This document shows positions 40,018 to 50,169 of a DNA stretch of 64,000 nt, piece by piece. The stretch comes from Flammeovirgaceae bacterium (lineage in GTDB: Bacteria; Bacteroidota; Bacteroidia; Cytophagales; Cyclobacteriaceae). Each line of letters starts with the position of its first letter. The first letter of the stretch is position 1. The stretch lies in the NCBI GenBank assembly GCA_016709845.1, contig JADJMA010000008.1, forward strand, positions 62,001 to 126,000. Reading direction: 5' to 3'. Position numbers and translations under genes: made by a program. Under the pieces are notes generated by a model that saw only the letters and a list, made by a program, of their open reading frames with translations, did not search any database and was not told the origin of the DNA.

Positions 40018-40063
40018 CACAACTTTGTAAGTTACAACTTTGTAAGTTACATTTATGTAACTT
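40018..40063. promoter_or_regulatory. Three consecutive palindromes before the AAA ATPase gene
   Basis: ACAA-CT-TTGT (40019-40028), TTACAA-CT-TTGTAA (40032-40045) and AAGTTACAT-TT-ATGTAACTT (40044-40063) lie end to end between the mutS stop and the ATPase start. The first two are a direct repeat of about 15 bases. They look like binding sites for a dimeric regulator; the third, followed by TTTTAG, may also end mutS transcription. Confidence 0.6.
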
Positions 40064-40075
40064 TTAGTTTTCTTG

Positions 40076-41197
40076 ATGGAAAATCCCTTTGTTTTTGGTA
40101 AAACGGTTGGTAGGGCAGACTTCTGCAATCGCAGTCGTGATATTGAGTTTATGCATCATCAATTTAACACCAATGCAAATACTATTTTGATTTCACCAAG
40201 GCGATGGGGTAAATCTTCGTTAGTAGAAGAAGCGGCAAGAAAATATGCTGACAAAAAAGTCTCCTTCGTATTTATTGATCTTTTTAAGTGTCGTACTCCG
40301 GAAGAGTTTTATGAGGCTTATGTCCAGGCCTTGTTGAAAACAACCAATTCCAAATTAGATGAGGCTTTTCAGTTCGCTAACAAATGGTTGAAGGGTTTGC
40401 TTCCCCATCTTTCATTTCAACCTGACCCGAACACAGAATTTGCTATAAAATTTCAGGCGCATACTTCTGTAAATGTCGATGATGTTATAAATCTTTCACA
40501 GACTATTGCTAAAAGGAAAGGTATACGAATCATTTTATGCATTGATGAGTTTCAAAATGTAAATCACTTTCCGCATCCCATTGATTTTCAACGCAAGCTT
40601 AGAAGCTATTGGCAAAGGCATGATCGTGTTCATTATTGCTTGTATGGAAGCAAGCGTCATCTGATGAGTCAGCTATTCGAGTCATCGGATTTGCCATTCT
40701 ATAAATTTGGAGCAGTTCACTATTTGAAGAAAATTGAAATTGAAGAATGGGTGCCATTTATTGTTGGCAAGTTTAAGAAAACCGGAAAAGAGATTTCGAA
40801 AGAACACGTTCTAAAGGTTTGTAAGGCTATGGAGTCTCATTCTTACTATACCCAGCATGCATTCCAAATTTTGTGGTACCTGTCTTCCACAAAAGTCCTT
40901 GATGAGGATGTGGATAAGGCCTTGGAACGATTAGGAGAGCAGAATGAACTTCAGTTTCAAAAAATTATTGAGAGCTTAACTACGTATCAATTAAATTTTG
41001 TCAAAGCACTCACTCAAGGCGTTGAAGCTCTTCATTCTAAACAAACTATAAAAGAGTTTGCATTGGGGACAACAGCCACGATTCAACGATCGATTCAGGC
41101 ATTACTTCAAAAAGATGTGATTGACGTAATGGGGAAGGAGATTACGATAATAGATCCCGCATTTAAATGGTGGTTTATTAGAAGCTTTTCAAGTTGA
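40076..41197 (+). CDS. AAA ATPase of the archaeal-type ATPase_2 family with C-terminal winged helix
   Basis: P-loop NTPase of 373 residues. Walker A is SPRRWGKSSL near residue 43, Walker B is IILCIDEFQN near 158, and sensor-type sequence YCLYGSKRHLM follows. The last 80 residues look like a winged helix (HSKQTIKEFALGTTATIQRSIQALL and ITIIDPAFKWWF, quoted in parts), as in the PF01637/DUF234 group often found as mobile, self-regulating genes. The frame is intact. It is solitary, begins 63 bases after mutS and is preceded by three palindromes. Its partner and role are unknown; some relatives are linked to toxin or defence functions. Confidence 0.85.
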   Translation: MENPFVFGKTVGRADFCNRSRDIEFMHHQFNTNANTILISPRRWGKSSLVEEAARKYADKKVSFVFIDLFKCRTPEEFYEAYVQALLKTTNSKLDEAFQFANKWLKGLLPHLSFQPDPNTEFAIKFQAHTSVNVDDVINLSQTIAKRKGIRIILCIDEFQNVNHFPHPIDFQRKLRSYWQRHDRVHYCLYGSKRHLMSQLFESSDLPFYKFGAVHYLKKIEIEEWVPFIVGKFKKTGKEISKEHVLKVCKAMESHSYYTQHAFQILWYLSSTKVLDEDVDKALERLGEQNELQFQKIIESLTTYQLNFVKALTQGVEALHSKQTIKEFALGTTATIQRSIQALLQKDVIDVMGKEITIIDPAFKWWFIRSFSS

Positions 41198-41313
41198 TCA
41201 TATTCATCTCCTAAACAACCTATTCCCCATCACCTTCTTCATCACTTCATCCTTCAAACCTCTGCTTACCGATATTTGAGCCCCTCTCAAATCAAAAAGG
41301 ATTAACTTTCAGC

Positions 41314-42303
41314 ATGAAAATAATTCGTTGGGGTATTTTAGGATGCGGAAAAATTGCCCGCAAGTTTGCGGCTGATCTCCGATTAGTAGAAGATGCAGAA
41401 TTGGTGGCTGTGGGCGCGCGCACTTTGGCAACAGCTCAAAGTTTTGCAAAAGATTTTCCAGCCAAACATGTTCATGATAATTATGAAGCCCTGGTTAGTA
41501 ACCTTGAAGTAGACGTAATCTATGTTGCCACCCCTCATGGGTTGCATCATGAGCACGTGATGTTGTGCCTAAAGCATAAGAAAGCGGTGTTGTGTGAGAA
41601 AGCCTTTGCTATTAGTTACAGGCAAGCGAAGGAAATGATTGACTTTGCAAAAGCACAGAACACATTTATTATGGAAGCGTTTTGGACCCGCTTGCTTCCG
41701 CATTACCTTAAAATGAAAGAGTTGATAGCGGATGGCAAAGTGGGCAAGATAAAATATTTGACAGCTGAGTTTGGATTTATTCCCACGCCTCCCTTTCCGC
41801 AAAGACTGTACGATCCTGCTTTAGGTGGTGGCGCGCTACTCGATATTGGTGTGTACCCAATTTTCTTAGCGCTTGATGTGTTAGGTAAACCCGATCATAT
41901 TGATGCGGTAATAACTCCCGCGCCTACTGGTGTGGATGAACAGTGTGCCATTCAGTTTCAGTATAAGAATGGAGCAATCGCACAGTTGTTTTGTTCGTTC
42001 GCTTCCAATCTTGCCACAGGTGCCGATATTGGTGGAGATAAGGGTCGCATCCGACTCACCCATCGCTTTCATGGCCCAACAGCAAATCTCGAATATTATC
42101 CGGGTATTGTAGATACCCGCGAAAGTATTGATTTCGAAAAGGCAAAAGGCAACGGGTATGAGTATGAAGCCCAACATGTAAGTGAATGTTTGCAACAAGG
42201 CTTGATGGAGAGCCCCGTATTAACGCATGAGAAAACATTGCTGATGATGGAGACACTTGATCTCATTCGGAAGAAGGCAGGAATTACCTATCCGGCAGGC
42301 TAA
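41314..42303 (+). CDS. Gfo/Idh/MocA-family oxidoreductase
   Basis: NAD(P)-dependent sugar or inositol dehydrogenase-type enzyme of 329 residues, intact. Rossmann motif GILGCGKIARKFA near residue 8, VDVIYVATPHGLHHEHV, and the catalytic Lys motif CEKAFAI near residue 93. GGGALLDIGVYPIFLAL contains the conserved Asp and Tyr of the dihydrodiol/trans-dihydrodiol dehydrogenase branch. No signal peptide is present, so it is cytoplasmic. It stands alone without sugar transporters or isomerases nearby, so the substrate remains open. Confidence 0.92.
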   Translation: MKIIRWGILGCGKIARKFAADLRLVEDAELVAVGARTLATAQSFAKDFPAKHVHDNYEALVSNLEVDVIYVATPHGLHHEHVMLCLKHKKAVLCEKAFAISYRQAKEMIDFAKAQNTFIMEAFWTRLLPHYLKMKELIADGKVGKIKYLTAEFGFIPTPPFPQRLYDPALGGGALLDIGVYPIFLALDVLGKPDHIDAVITPAPTGVDEQCAIQFQYKNGAIAQLFCSFASNLATGADIGGDKGRIRLTHRFHGPTANLEYYPGIVDTRESIDFEKAKGNGYEYEAQHVSECLQQGLMESPVLTHEKTLLMMETLDLIRKKAGITYPAG

Positions 42304-42465
42304 AATGTTAATTGGACGCAAACAAATTATCGTTACTTTCACGGCATCAAAATCTCTTTATAAATAGAATTACCTCAGCAAAGTCAATCGGCTTTGTATC
42401 GGTTATGCTAATTACTACTACTACAGCATAATTAAAATCTATTATTAACTATTTATAATTAGAAA

Positions 42466-43095
42466 ATGAAAAAAAATAACACAATCGCCCTATTAGGGGG
42501 TGGCGGCCGAACCGGCAAATACATTATAGAAGAATTGCTAAGCAAAGGCCATCAGGTAAAATTGCTACTTCGCAGTCCAGAAAAATTCCAAATTGAAAGC
42601 CCCTTATCAAAATTTATAAAGGGGATGCCCTTGATGAGAAGGCAATTAGTTTATTGATTGAAGGCTGTACGGCAGTTATCAATACATTAAGTCAGCGAAA
42701 GGATGAGCCTCTTGTTCGAGTCAGGCTACGCGTCTTGTTTTAGAAAGCATGAATGAATTCAAGATCATGCGCTACATTTTGGTAGCCGGATTGAATGTTG
42801 ACACGCCTTTCGACAAGAAGAGTGTTAAAACAACGGCTGCAACAGAATGGATGAAAGCAAATTTTCCGCTCATTCATGAGGATAGACAAAGACCTATACT
42901 CTTTTGTCGCAAAGTTATGTGGATTGGACATTGGTCAGAGTTCCCTTTATTGAATTCTCAGAGAATAAGAGCAAGATAAAAATTGATTTGGAGGATTGTC
43001 CGGGCTCCAAAATAAATGCTGCGGATATAGCCACTTTTGTTGTTCAGCAGTTATCCGATCAGACCTACATTAAAAAAAGCTCCATTTATTACTAA
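42466..43095 (+). CDS. NAD(P)-binding protein, NmrA/atypical SDR type (three frame breaks)
   Basis: The start IALLGGGGRTGKYIIEELLSKGH is a glycine-rich Rossmann motif of the NmrA-like atypical SDRs. Merging frames (one base each near 42625, 42720 and 42895) gives about 210 residues with SLLIEGCTAVINTLSQ, MRYILVAGLNVD, YVDWTLVRVPFIEF and INAADIATFVVQQL, which is the normal order. The usual active-site Tyr-x3-Lys is not evident. A redox-sensing or isoflavone-reductase-like role is possible. A strong terminator follows the stop. Confidence 0.8.
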
Positions 43096-43106
43096 CTAAT
43101 TCTAAG

Positions 43107-43132
43107 CAGGGCCTTGTGCCCTGTTTATTTTA
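43107..43132 (+). terminator. Factor-independent terminator
   Basis: CAGGGC-cttgt-GCCCTG forms a six-pair GC-rich stem and is followed by TTTATTTT. It lies 12 bases after the NmrA-like gene stop at 43095. Confidence 0.8.
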
Positions 43133-43261
43133 GCATATCCTCAAAAAATAGATCGATTAAATTTCATGATATTAATCAGACTTTTGATTAATTATTGAGT
43201 GTTTAAACGTTCGTTCGGATTGCTTTTTGACTTTAAATGAATTTTTTATTTCAAATCACGT

Positions 43262-43269
43262 TATCTTTG
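43262..43269 (+). promoter_or_regulatory. Bacteroidota -7 box (TATCTTTG) before the desaturase gene
   Basis: Exact TAnnTTTG match 22 bases before the desaturase ATG. A convincing -33 TTTG at the normal distance is not seen. Confidence 0.5.
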
Positions 43270-43291
43270 TAGCAGAATAGAAACAAAGAAG

Positions 43292-44232
43292 ATGGCACAA
43301 GAAGCAATGGTTCCCGAGGTTAGAAGTAAACCTATATTAAAGCAAGAGATTGCGTTTGCAATCATTCATTTGATGCCCTTAGGTGCTCTGTGGACGGGGG
43401 CAACATTTTTTGATTGGATGGTTTGCATTTTCTTATACTTCTTCCGCATGTTTTGGGTAACGGGGGTTATCACCGTTACTTTGCACATAAGTCGTATAAA
43501 ACTTCACGGTGGTTTCAATTTGTAATTGCATTCATGGCTCAAACCACGGCTCAGAAAGGAGCGCTTTGGTGGGCAGCCCATCATCGTCATCATCATCGCC
43601 ATAGCGATACCCCGGCCGATCCACACTCCATGAAAATTTATGGTTTTGGTATTCGACATTGGCTGGATTGTGGGTCCCGACTTTAAGAAAACAGATTACA
43701 AAGTGATTGGAGATTATGCCAAGTACCCGGAGTTGGTATGGCTTAACGAACACTATTTGGTGGCGCCTACATTTCTTGCCGTTGTTGTTACAGCCCTTGG
43801 CGGGATTGTAAATGGCGGAAGTATTTTAGCGATGTTTACTACTGCTGGATTGAGCACTTTATTTATTGGTTTTTCTTGAGCACCATCATTTTGTATCATG
43901 GCACGTTTTCGATTAACTCGATCATGCATAAGTTTGGTAAGCCCCGTTACGAAACCGGAGACGAATCAAAGAACAGTGTTGTATTAGCCTTGGTTACGAT
44001 GGGCGAAGGCTGGCACAACAACCATCACTACTATGAGACCGCTGCGCGCCAGGGCTTTTTCTGGTGGGAGATTGACATCACCTATTATATTTTAAGAGGA
44101 CTTGCTGCCGTAGGACTTATCTGGGATTTGAAAGGAGTTCCAAAACACATTCTTCATTCAAAAAATAAGAAGCACGCTGCGGAGCTGAGAAAGAAATATG
44201 AGGCGGAAGCCGAACCTCAGTTGACTGAGTAG
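43292..44232 (+). CDS. Acyl-CoA/acyl-lipid fatty acid desaturase (three frame breaks)
   Basis: Membrane di-iron desaturase of about 313 residues. The three His boxes of the stearoyl-CoA desaturase type are present: GYHRYFAHKSY (43469 region), HHRHHHRHSD and EGWHNNHHYY. Several hydrophobic helices (FAIIHLMPLGALWTGATFF, ALGGIVNGGSILAMF) lie between. One-base losses near 43455, 43640 and 43877 break the frame. It inserts a double bond, most often delta-9, into saturated acyl chains and helps control membrane fluidity. A strong terminator upstream and its own -7 box suggest it is transcribed alone. Confidence 0.93.
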
Positions 44233-44316
44233 GATAACAGGAGGTGTTCTGTATCTCCAAGTTGGCGGCCATTTCGGTTGACGCTGAATAAATAGGTTGG
44301 ATAGTAAATTTGATTT

Positions 44317-44886
44317 ATGAATTTCCTGCGTGGAATTTTATCGATAGGAATAATAATAGGATGCTTACTCAATTGGGTTGATGTAGAGACCGAAAAGCTG
44401 ATGTTCTCTCTATCTGGATTAACTTGGGCTCCAGCAACAATTTTACTCTATGCATCAGTTTTGACAGCAGGACACTCTTTTTACAATAGTTACAGAAATT
44501 CAAATCAAAATTCTTGGATTTACCTAACATGCGGACTTTATGGAATTGGTGTAAGTATCTACATATATCTATCCGTGATAGGAAATGTGAATATTATTTA
44601 CACGTTCGTGGACTCTAAAGAGACGGATTCATTGGCATTTAATTTTGGAATTGGCATTTATCTCACGGGACTACTTTCATTTCTACTTATGTTAACAGGT
44701 TTTGACAAGTCAACTGGTGAGGTCCAGATAACTCAGTCGAACTCTGCCCAACAATACAATTCGATAAAACAACAAGGCAATTCTCAATCAGAGAAACAAG
44801 AGAAAACGGTTAAGCCAAACCTACAGGACTGGTTGAAAGAAAACCCGGGCAAATCGATTAATGACTATTTTTCTAAGTATGGGTGA
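44317..44886 (+). CDS. Four-helix membrane protein with C-terminal tail, unknown function
   Basis: A 189-residue protein with four predicted membrane helices (FLRGILSIGIIIGCLLNWV, ATILLYASVLTAGHSFY, IYLTCGLYGIGVSIYIYL, FGIGIYLTGLLSFLLML), then a polar Ser/Gln-rich linker and a short ordered end LQDWLKENPGKSINDYFSKYG (cited as LQDWLKENPGK and DYFSKYG). The last motif resembles small protein-interaction tails. The frame is intact. Its stop overlaps the start of the DinB-like gene by eight bases, which indicates coupled translation. Confidence 0.72.
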   Translation: MNFLRGILSIGIIIGCLLNWVDVETEKLMFSLSGLTWAPATILLYASVLTAGHSFYNSYRNSNQNSWIYLTCGLYGIGVSIYIYLSVIGNVNIIYTFVDSKETDSLAFNFGIGIYLTGLLSFLLMLTGFDKSTGEVQITQSNSAQQYNSIKQQGNSQSEKQEKTVKPNLQDWLKENPGKSINDYFSKYG

Positions 44887-45437
44887 GACTATTGAAACGG
44901 CTGCCAACAATGACGAAATATTCCTGGAGAGTGCCATCAAGCTTTTTCGTAATTATAAAAAATTAGGAGAAGGAGCAATGGTGCAATTGAATGACGCAGA
45001 AGTTCTTCTGCAACCTAATGATGCCAGCAACAGCATTGCGTTAATTGTTCATCATTTGAGTGGCAACATGCTTTCGCGCTGGACGGATTTTCTTACCACC
45101 GATGGCGAAAAGCCTTGGCGAAATCGCGAATCGGAATTTGCAGAATCCTATCCTAACAAAGCCGCTATGATGCAAGCCTGGGAAACCGGCTGGAGTTGTT
45201 TGCTAAATGCTCTTGAGAATTTAAAACCAGAAGACCTTTCGAGAATTATTTATATCCGCAACGAAGGCCAATCTGTGTTGGAGGCCATTCAACGGCAGTT
45301 GGCGCATTACTCCTCATGTAGGACAGATTATGTTTCAGGCGAAAGCCATTAAGGGAAATGATTTTAAGTCGCTCTCCATTGTCAAAGGCGGCTCCGATTC
45401 TTTCAATAAAGAAAAGTTTAGTAAGGAGAAATCGTAA
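44879..45437 (+). CDS. DUF1572 / DinB-superfamily protein (one frame break)
   Basis: A four-helix-bundle protein of about 185 residues. Characteristic features: NSIALIVHHLSGNMLSRWTDFLTTDGEKPWRNRESEF (cited as IALIVHHLSGNM and GEKPWRNR), WETGWSCLLNALENL, and after repair of one missing base near 45315, HVGQIMFQAKAIKG. The three His positions suit the metal site of the DinB/YfiT superfamily. Members act as metal-dependent thiol transferases or hydrolases; the thiol cofactor in this phylum could be bacillithiol. Cytoplasmic. Confidence 0.82.
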
Positions 45438-45466
45438 GGCGTTTTACTGATGGATTGAAGTAGCTT

Positions 45467-46129
45467 TCAATTCCCTTTCGACATCTCGAGCTTCTTAAAT
45501 AAATTCATCGGCTTATTATTAAAATTATCCTTTAGCAAATACACAGACCCTACTGCAAACGACACAAAGACAACGGCCAAAAGCCATTGGGTTCGAGAGA
45601 CTTTTTGAATCTCTTCGCGTTCGTTGCGTTCGCATACATTGCCCGGGCAGAGTTTGGCTTTCTCTTTATAGAAAACATTATACACCAGGCATCCGAGGCA
45701 GATTCCAAACACGGCTTCAAAGAATAAAAAGATAAGGCAGGTAAGACAGGAAAGTCCTGTAAAGATGCTCCAGGTATTATACACTACAATTAATACGAAC
45801 ATGATGACCGAAAGAGCCAAGCCAATGAACCACGAAAATTTTTTCTGTGGCGCACCCACGTACTCGGGCTTTTGATTACCGACAATAACGCGGCCAAGGA
45901 TGAGCGTTGGCGCATAGCGGGGATTAATAAGTAACCGGATAAGAAAGTCAAAAAAGAATAGATAGATGACCGTTTTAGCCAATAGAAATTCATTTTTGAA
46001 GAGAATAAGCAGAAGAGACAGAAAGGCGAAGAAAAACATGATACCCGCAGCAGCGCGAATCTCTCGCTCGTTCAGTACCGGAACCTGATAGCCTTCAACA
46101 TGTTCACCGAACTGTATAGTTTTGTTCAT
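45467..46129 (-). CDS. DUF4395 integral membrane protein
   Basis: A 220-residue protein with about five membrane helices. The DUF4395 core is plain: NEREIRAAAGIMFF, NPRYAPTLILGRVIVGNQKPEYVGAPQKKF (cited as RYAPTLILGR and PEYVGAPQK), GLSCLTCLIFLFFEAVFGICLGC and a Cys pair later (CPGNVCERN). The four to six cysteines suggest metal or disulfide chemistry; relatives are often near thiosulfate or rhodanese genes, none of which is here. The frame is intact. Confidence 0.85.
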   Translation of the reverse strand: MNKTIQFGEHVEGYQVPVLNEREIRAAAGIMFFFAFLSLLLILFKNEFLLAKTVIYLFFFDFLIRLLINPRYAPTLILGRVIVGNQKPEYVGAPQKKFSWFIGLALSVIMFVLIVVYNTWSIFTGLSCLTCLIFLFFEAVFGICLGCLVYNVFYKEKAKLCPGNVCERNEREEIQKVSRTQWLLAVVFVSFAVGSVYLLKDNFNNKPMNLFKKLEMSKGN

Positions 46130-46250
46130 GGGGTGGGGGTTAAGTCGATGATCTTTAATACGGAAATTTGAATAGAATGTTCCGAAAGGCTGGGCTTATC
46201 CGGTAAAGTGAGGGTTCAGTATTTAGCTGGTTTCTTATGATTATGTGCCG

Positions 46251-48481
46251 CTACCCTTTCAGTACCTTGGTAAGATCGGTCCGATTGAGACCCAGTACTT
46301 GAAATCCGCACAAAGCGACAATTACTATTCCACAATAAGCTAATGGGTAGATGGGATCCATCCATTCAAACTGCGTAGCATAAACAAAGTTTCGGAGAAA
46401 CTCTTTTAGAAAGATAAAGGTGAACGGGCCAAAGATTAAAAGGGCAAGTCCCATTTGAATAACAAACTCGCGCACTAGCAAGGTTGTGATGCTGGTAGTA
46501 CCGGCACCAAATAGTTTGTGAATGGCGATTTGTTTTAGTTTATCCCGAACCATACTTAAACTCAGTCCATAAATGGCACAGCAGGATAGCAACCCAGAAA
46601 TAAGTGCAAGTATTTCGGATAACTTATTTAATCGATCCTGATAGTGTAGCCAATCTTCAAAGTGCTTGTCCATGAAGCTTACTTGTAAGGGCGAATCGTG
46701 CGAAGTAAAGTACTCGGACAGGTAGGTTACCGTTTTGCGAATATTAACCTCTAAGATTCGAACACAGAAAATTATAATTAACCTGACTGGCAACTCAATA
46801 TTCTATTGGCTTTTGGGGTTGATTGAATTGCTCACCCATATTTTCTACTATGCCAATGGTTTCATGATTGAGAATAAAATCAGAAGCAGCTTTATTCACA
46901 ACAACTTTTGGAGCATTGTCATTGGCTTGAAACCAGCGCCCTTGCTGAGTTTTCAAATCGAAAAAATCTAAAAACCCCCGATCGACCGTCATGAAATAAA
47001 GATCCGAGTCAAGTTCTTTGCTTTGAATTCGATTGGGAAGCTGCGAGGTAGCCATTACATCCTGAATATTGGGATTGTTCCGCTTCCAATGTGCACGCAA
47101 GTCCGATAGACCTTCATTCGTATAATCAGCGGGGAAGTTTAAGTAAACCACCTGATAATGATTACGACCTGGTTCTTTGACGAGTGAATAGTTCACTTGT
47201 CGTCTGATAACAATGGACGCGACAATCAAAAAAATGCTGATGCCGAGTTGCAGCAACGTAATCACACGCTTAAACCGTGGGAATGAAATTGTTTCGGTGC
47301 TAAGAAGGCGGGTTGGCGTGGCGTGCGCAAACTTGTAAACCATGAGCAACGGAGCCAACCCTACGATTAACAGAAGACCAATGAGAATATAGATCAATAA
47401 AAGATCTCCACTCAGAAAAATTTCAATCACGTTTATGGATAGCAGCGATTCAACCCAGGGTTTATGGTACAAGATAAGACCAATACCAAGGACAAGAGAA
47501 AGGCCTACCAACGCGAGAGATTCTTTCGCAAAGGCTAATAATAGTTGTGATTGGCCTGTACCGGATAATTTTTTAATCGCTAACTCTTTTGATCGATGGG
47601 GTAGGGTGAGTGTAGTGAGATTAATATAGTTAGTGACGGCCAGAAAAAGAATAAGACCTGTGATACAGATTAGAATAAGAACGCTGTACTCATCGCCATG
47701 CTTGGCATCTTCACCGACTACCCGTGGCCCAAAATAAATTTCGGGCAGGGGCTGAAGTCTATAACTCTTTTCTGAGAAACTTAAAGTTGATTCAATGGCT
47801 AACGGATTATCTGTATTTAGTTTTCCATAAACCCCGAATTCATCTGGATTAAAACTTAGTGACTTTAGGTTGTTTCCTTCGAAAGGAATAAACACGTCAA
47901 AATCTTCATGCGAGTTTGAGGGAAAATTCTGAAAGACCGCAGCAACCTGGTAAGAAAGCGTATCACGGAGTGTGAAGACTTCAAACGATTTTCCAGCGGC
48001 TTGAGTTGTTCCGAAAAACTGAAACGCGGCTTTTTCCGATAAGAGCGCTGAGTTCTTGTTAGTTCGAAAATTTTTAAAATCTCCATCAACGAAGGTAAAA
48101 GAGAAAATATCAAGGAGTGAAGGATCGGCTGCATGTACTTTCTTATCATGAATTGGCTGCTTTGAAACAATACTAACGCCATTCATTATTTTAACGCGCG
48201 CGATTGTTAACGAATCTCTGCTTACAGAAGCTAGTCTTGAATAAACGGATAGAGGAACTTTTTACAGATAACCGATTGCCGCTAAAGTCTTCCCGATTAT
48301 TTCGTTGCACAACGCGGAAGATTGCCTTTGAATCTTTATGAAAACGATCGTAACCAAATTCGTTAAAGAAAAGAATGATTAGGGTTGAGCTTGCAAAGGC
48401 AATAGCCAGCGTAATGACCTTTAAGAGATATACTTCCTTGTTTTTTGAAATGATTCTTATAAATAGTTGAGATTGGAACAT
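46251..48481 (-). CDS. FtsX/MacB-type ABC permease (frame breaks)
   Basis: A divergent duplicated permease of about 743 residues. The first helix is VITLAIAFASSTLIILFF after a short N-terminus, with GYDRFHKDSKAIFRVV typical of the family. The periplasmic core has LLDIFSFTFVDGDF and FQNFPSNSHEDFDVF; FtsX domain one has INLTTLTLPHRSKELAIKKLSG, and the C-terminal domain has IAIHKLFGAGTTSI and LNRTDLTKVLKG. One-base losses near 48190-48260 and near 46793 separate the parts. It is a single gene without the N-terminal prefix seen in the two permeases near 58 kb. No ATPase is adjacent. Confidence 0.82.
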
Positions 48482-48728
48482 AGTCAGATTGGTGCGTAGC
48501 TATTTCAATAATCCAGCCATAAATAAACATCTAAATTACTGTTGATTCTGGTATTATCTATTAACCATAATAATGGAGTGTTCAATTACGGACTTGCTTT
48601 TTCCAATATCGAGCAAAGTGAACTTAAGTGTCCTGCACCATTGAGGTATCGAACACCTAATAACTATGATTTTAATCATTTTCCATTTCGGATTATCTAA
48701 TCTCCTTTGCCTTCTAAATTCAGCCTAC

Positions 48729-50112
48729 ATGGAGAAGAAGAGACGCACGCTGGCAGAGCCCTTTCGTATAAAGATGGTGGAACCTTTAAAGATCACCACC
48801 CAGGAGCATAGAACTAAAGTGCTTGAGGATTGTGGTTATAATCCTTTCTTGCTTCACTCTAATGATGTATTTATTGATTTACTTACCGACAGCGGTACGG
48901 GCGCCATGAGTGACCAACAATGGGCGGGCATGATGGTTGGTGACGAAAGTTATGCAGGTGCTCGTAGTTGGCTTCACTTAGAATCGGTGGTGAAAGAATT
49001 GACTGGCATGCCGCACATTCTCCCCACGCATCAGGGCCGGGCAGCAGAAAGAATTTTATACGGTATTCTGGGTGGTAAACACAAAGTGTTTCTTAGTAAC
49101 ACCCATTTCGATACCACACGCGCCAACATTGAATTTACAGGAGCCTGGCGGTTGATATAATGCCAGAAGAAGCTAATGATCCTGAAAGGGATTTGCCTTT
49201 TAAAGGGAATATCGATTTAGAAAAATTGAAATCGCTAATCCTTGAATATAAGGCTGAGAATATTGCGGCTGTGATTATGACCGTAACCAATAACTCATCG
49301 GGTGGGCAGCCGGTAAGCATGCAAAATATTTTGGAGGTACGAAAAATTTGCGATCAACATAAGTTGCTGTTGGTGATTGATGGGTGCCGCATAGCCGAAA
49401 ATAGTTATTTCGTAAAACATCGTGAGGCAGGTTATGAGGATAAATCGTATGAGGAAATAGCAAAAGAAATGTTACGTCTGGCGGATGCTTTTGTTATGAG
49501 TGCCAAAAAGGATGGACTCGTTAACATGGGTGGATTGCTGACGTTGAAGGACGATTCACTAAGTCAGCAGTGTACAAATCTGTTAATAATATCCGAGGGC
49601 TTTGCCACGTATGGTGGATTGTCGGGCCGCGATATGGAAGCCATGGCTATTGGATTGAAGGAAGTATTTGATCCTGATTATCTACACTATCGGATAAGGA
49701 GTACTGCCTATCTGGGAGAGCATTTAAAAGCGAAAGGGATTCCCGTAGTTTGGCCAATTGGTGGTCATGCGGTGTATATCGATGCAAAAAATTATACTCA
49801 AATATTCCTGTAGAAGAATATCCTGGTCAGGTGTTGGTATGCGATTTATATCTGCAGGGCGGCATTCGATGCGTGGAGATTGGTAGCGTGATGTTTGGAA
49901 AGTATGATGAGAATAAAAAATTAATTCCGGCAAAGAATGAATTAGTTCGCCTGGCCATTCCCAGAAGAATGTACACACAAAGTCATATTGACTATGTAAT
50001 TGAAGTGTTTGAGGATATCCTCGAGAAAAGAGAGCAAACCCGTGGAATGAAGATCGTGTATGAGCCTCCGTATCTGCGGCACTTCACGGCAAAATTCGAA
50101 CGATTAACGTAA
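48729..50112 (+). CDS. tnaA: Tryptophanase (two frame breaks)
   Basis: PLP-dependent beta-eliminating lyase of about 460 residues that splits tryptophan into indole, pyruvate and ammonia. The start MEKKRRTLAEPFRIKMVEP matches the family. The PLP Lys lies in MSAKKDGLVNMGG and the anchoring Asp in VIDGCRIAEN. Three positions that separate tryptophanase from tyrosine phenol-lyase are tryptophanase-like: Asp in HFDTTRAN, Ile in CVEIGS and His in LRHFTAKF. One-base losses near 49145 and in the A run 49786-49791 break the frame. It precedes its paralogue at 50170. Confidence 0.9.
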
Positions 50113-50169
50113 CTCTAAAACTCATAGAAAATAGTTATTCAAAATATAAGTACTTAATAAATTAACATA

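Noticed and set aside
40076..41197. Complete defence system around the AAA ATPase
   Set aside because: No nuclease, toxin or methylase partner lies beside it; the neighbours are mutS and a Gfo/Idh/MocA enzyme.
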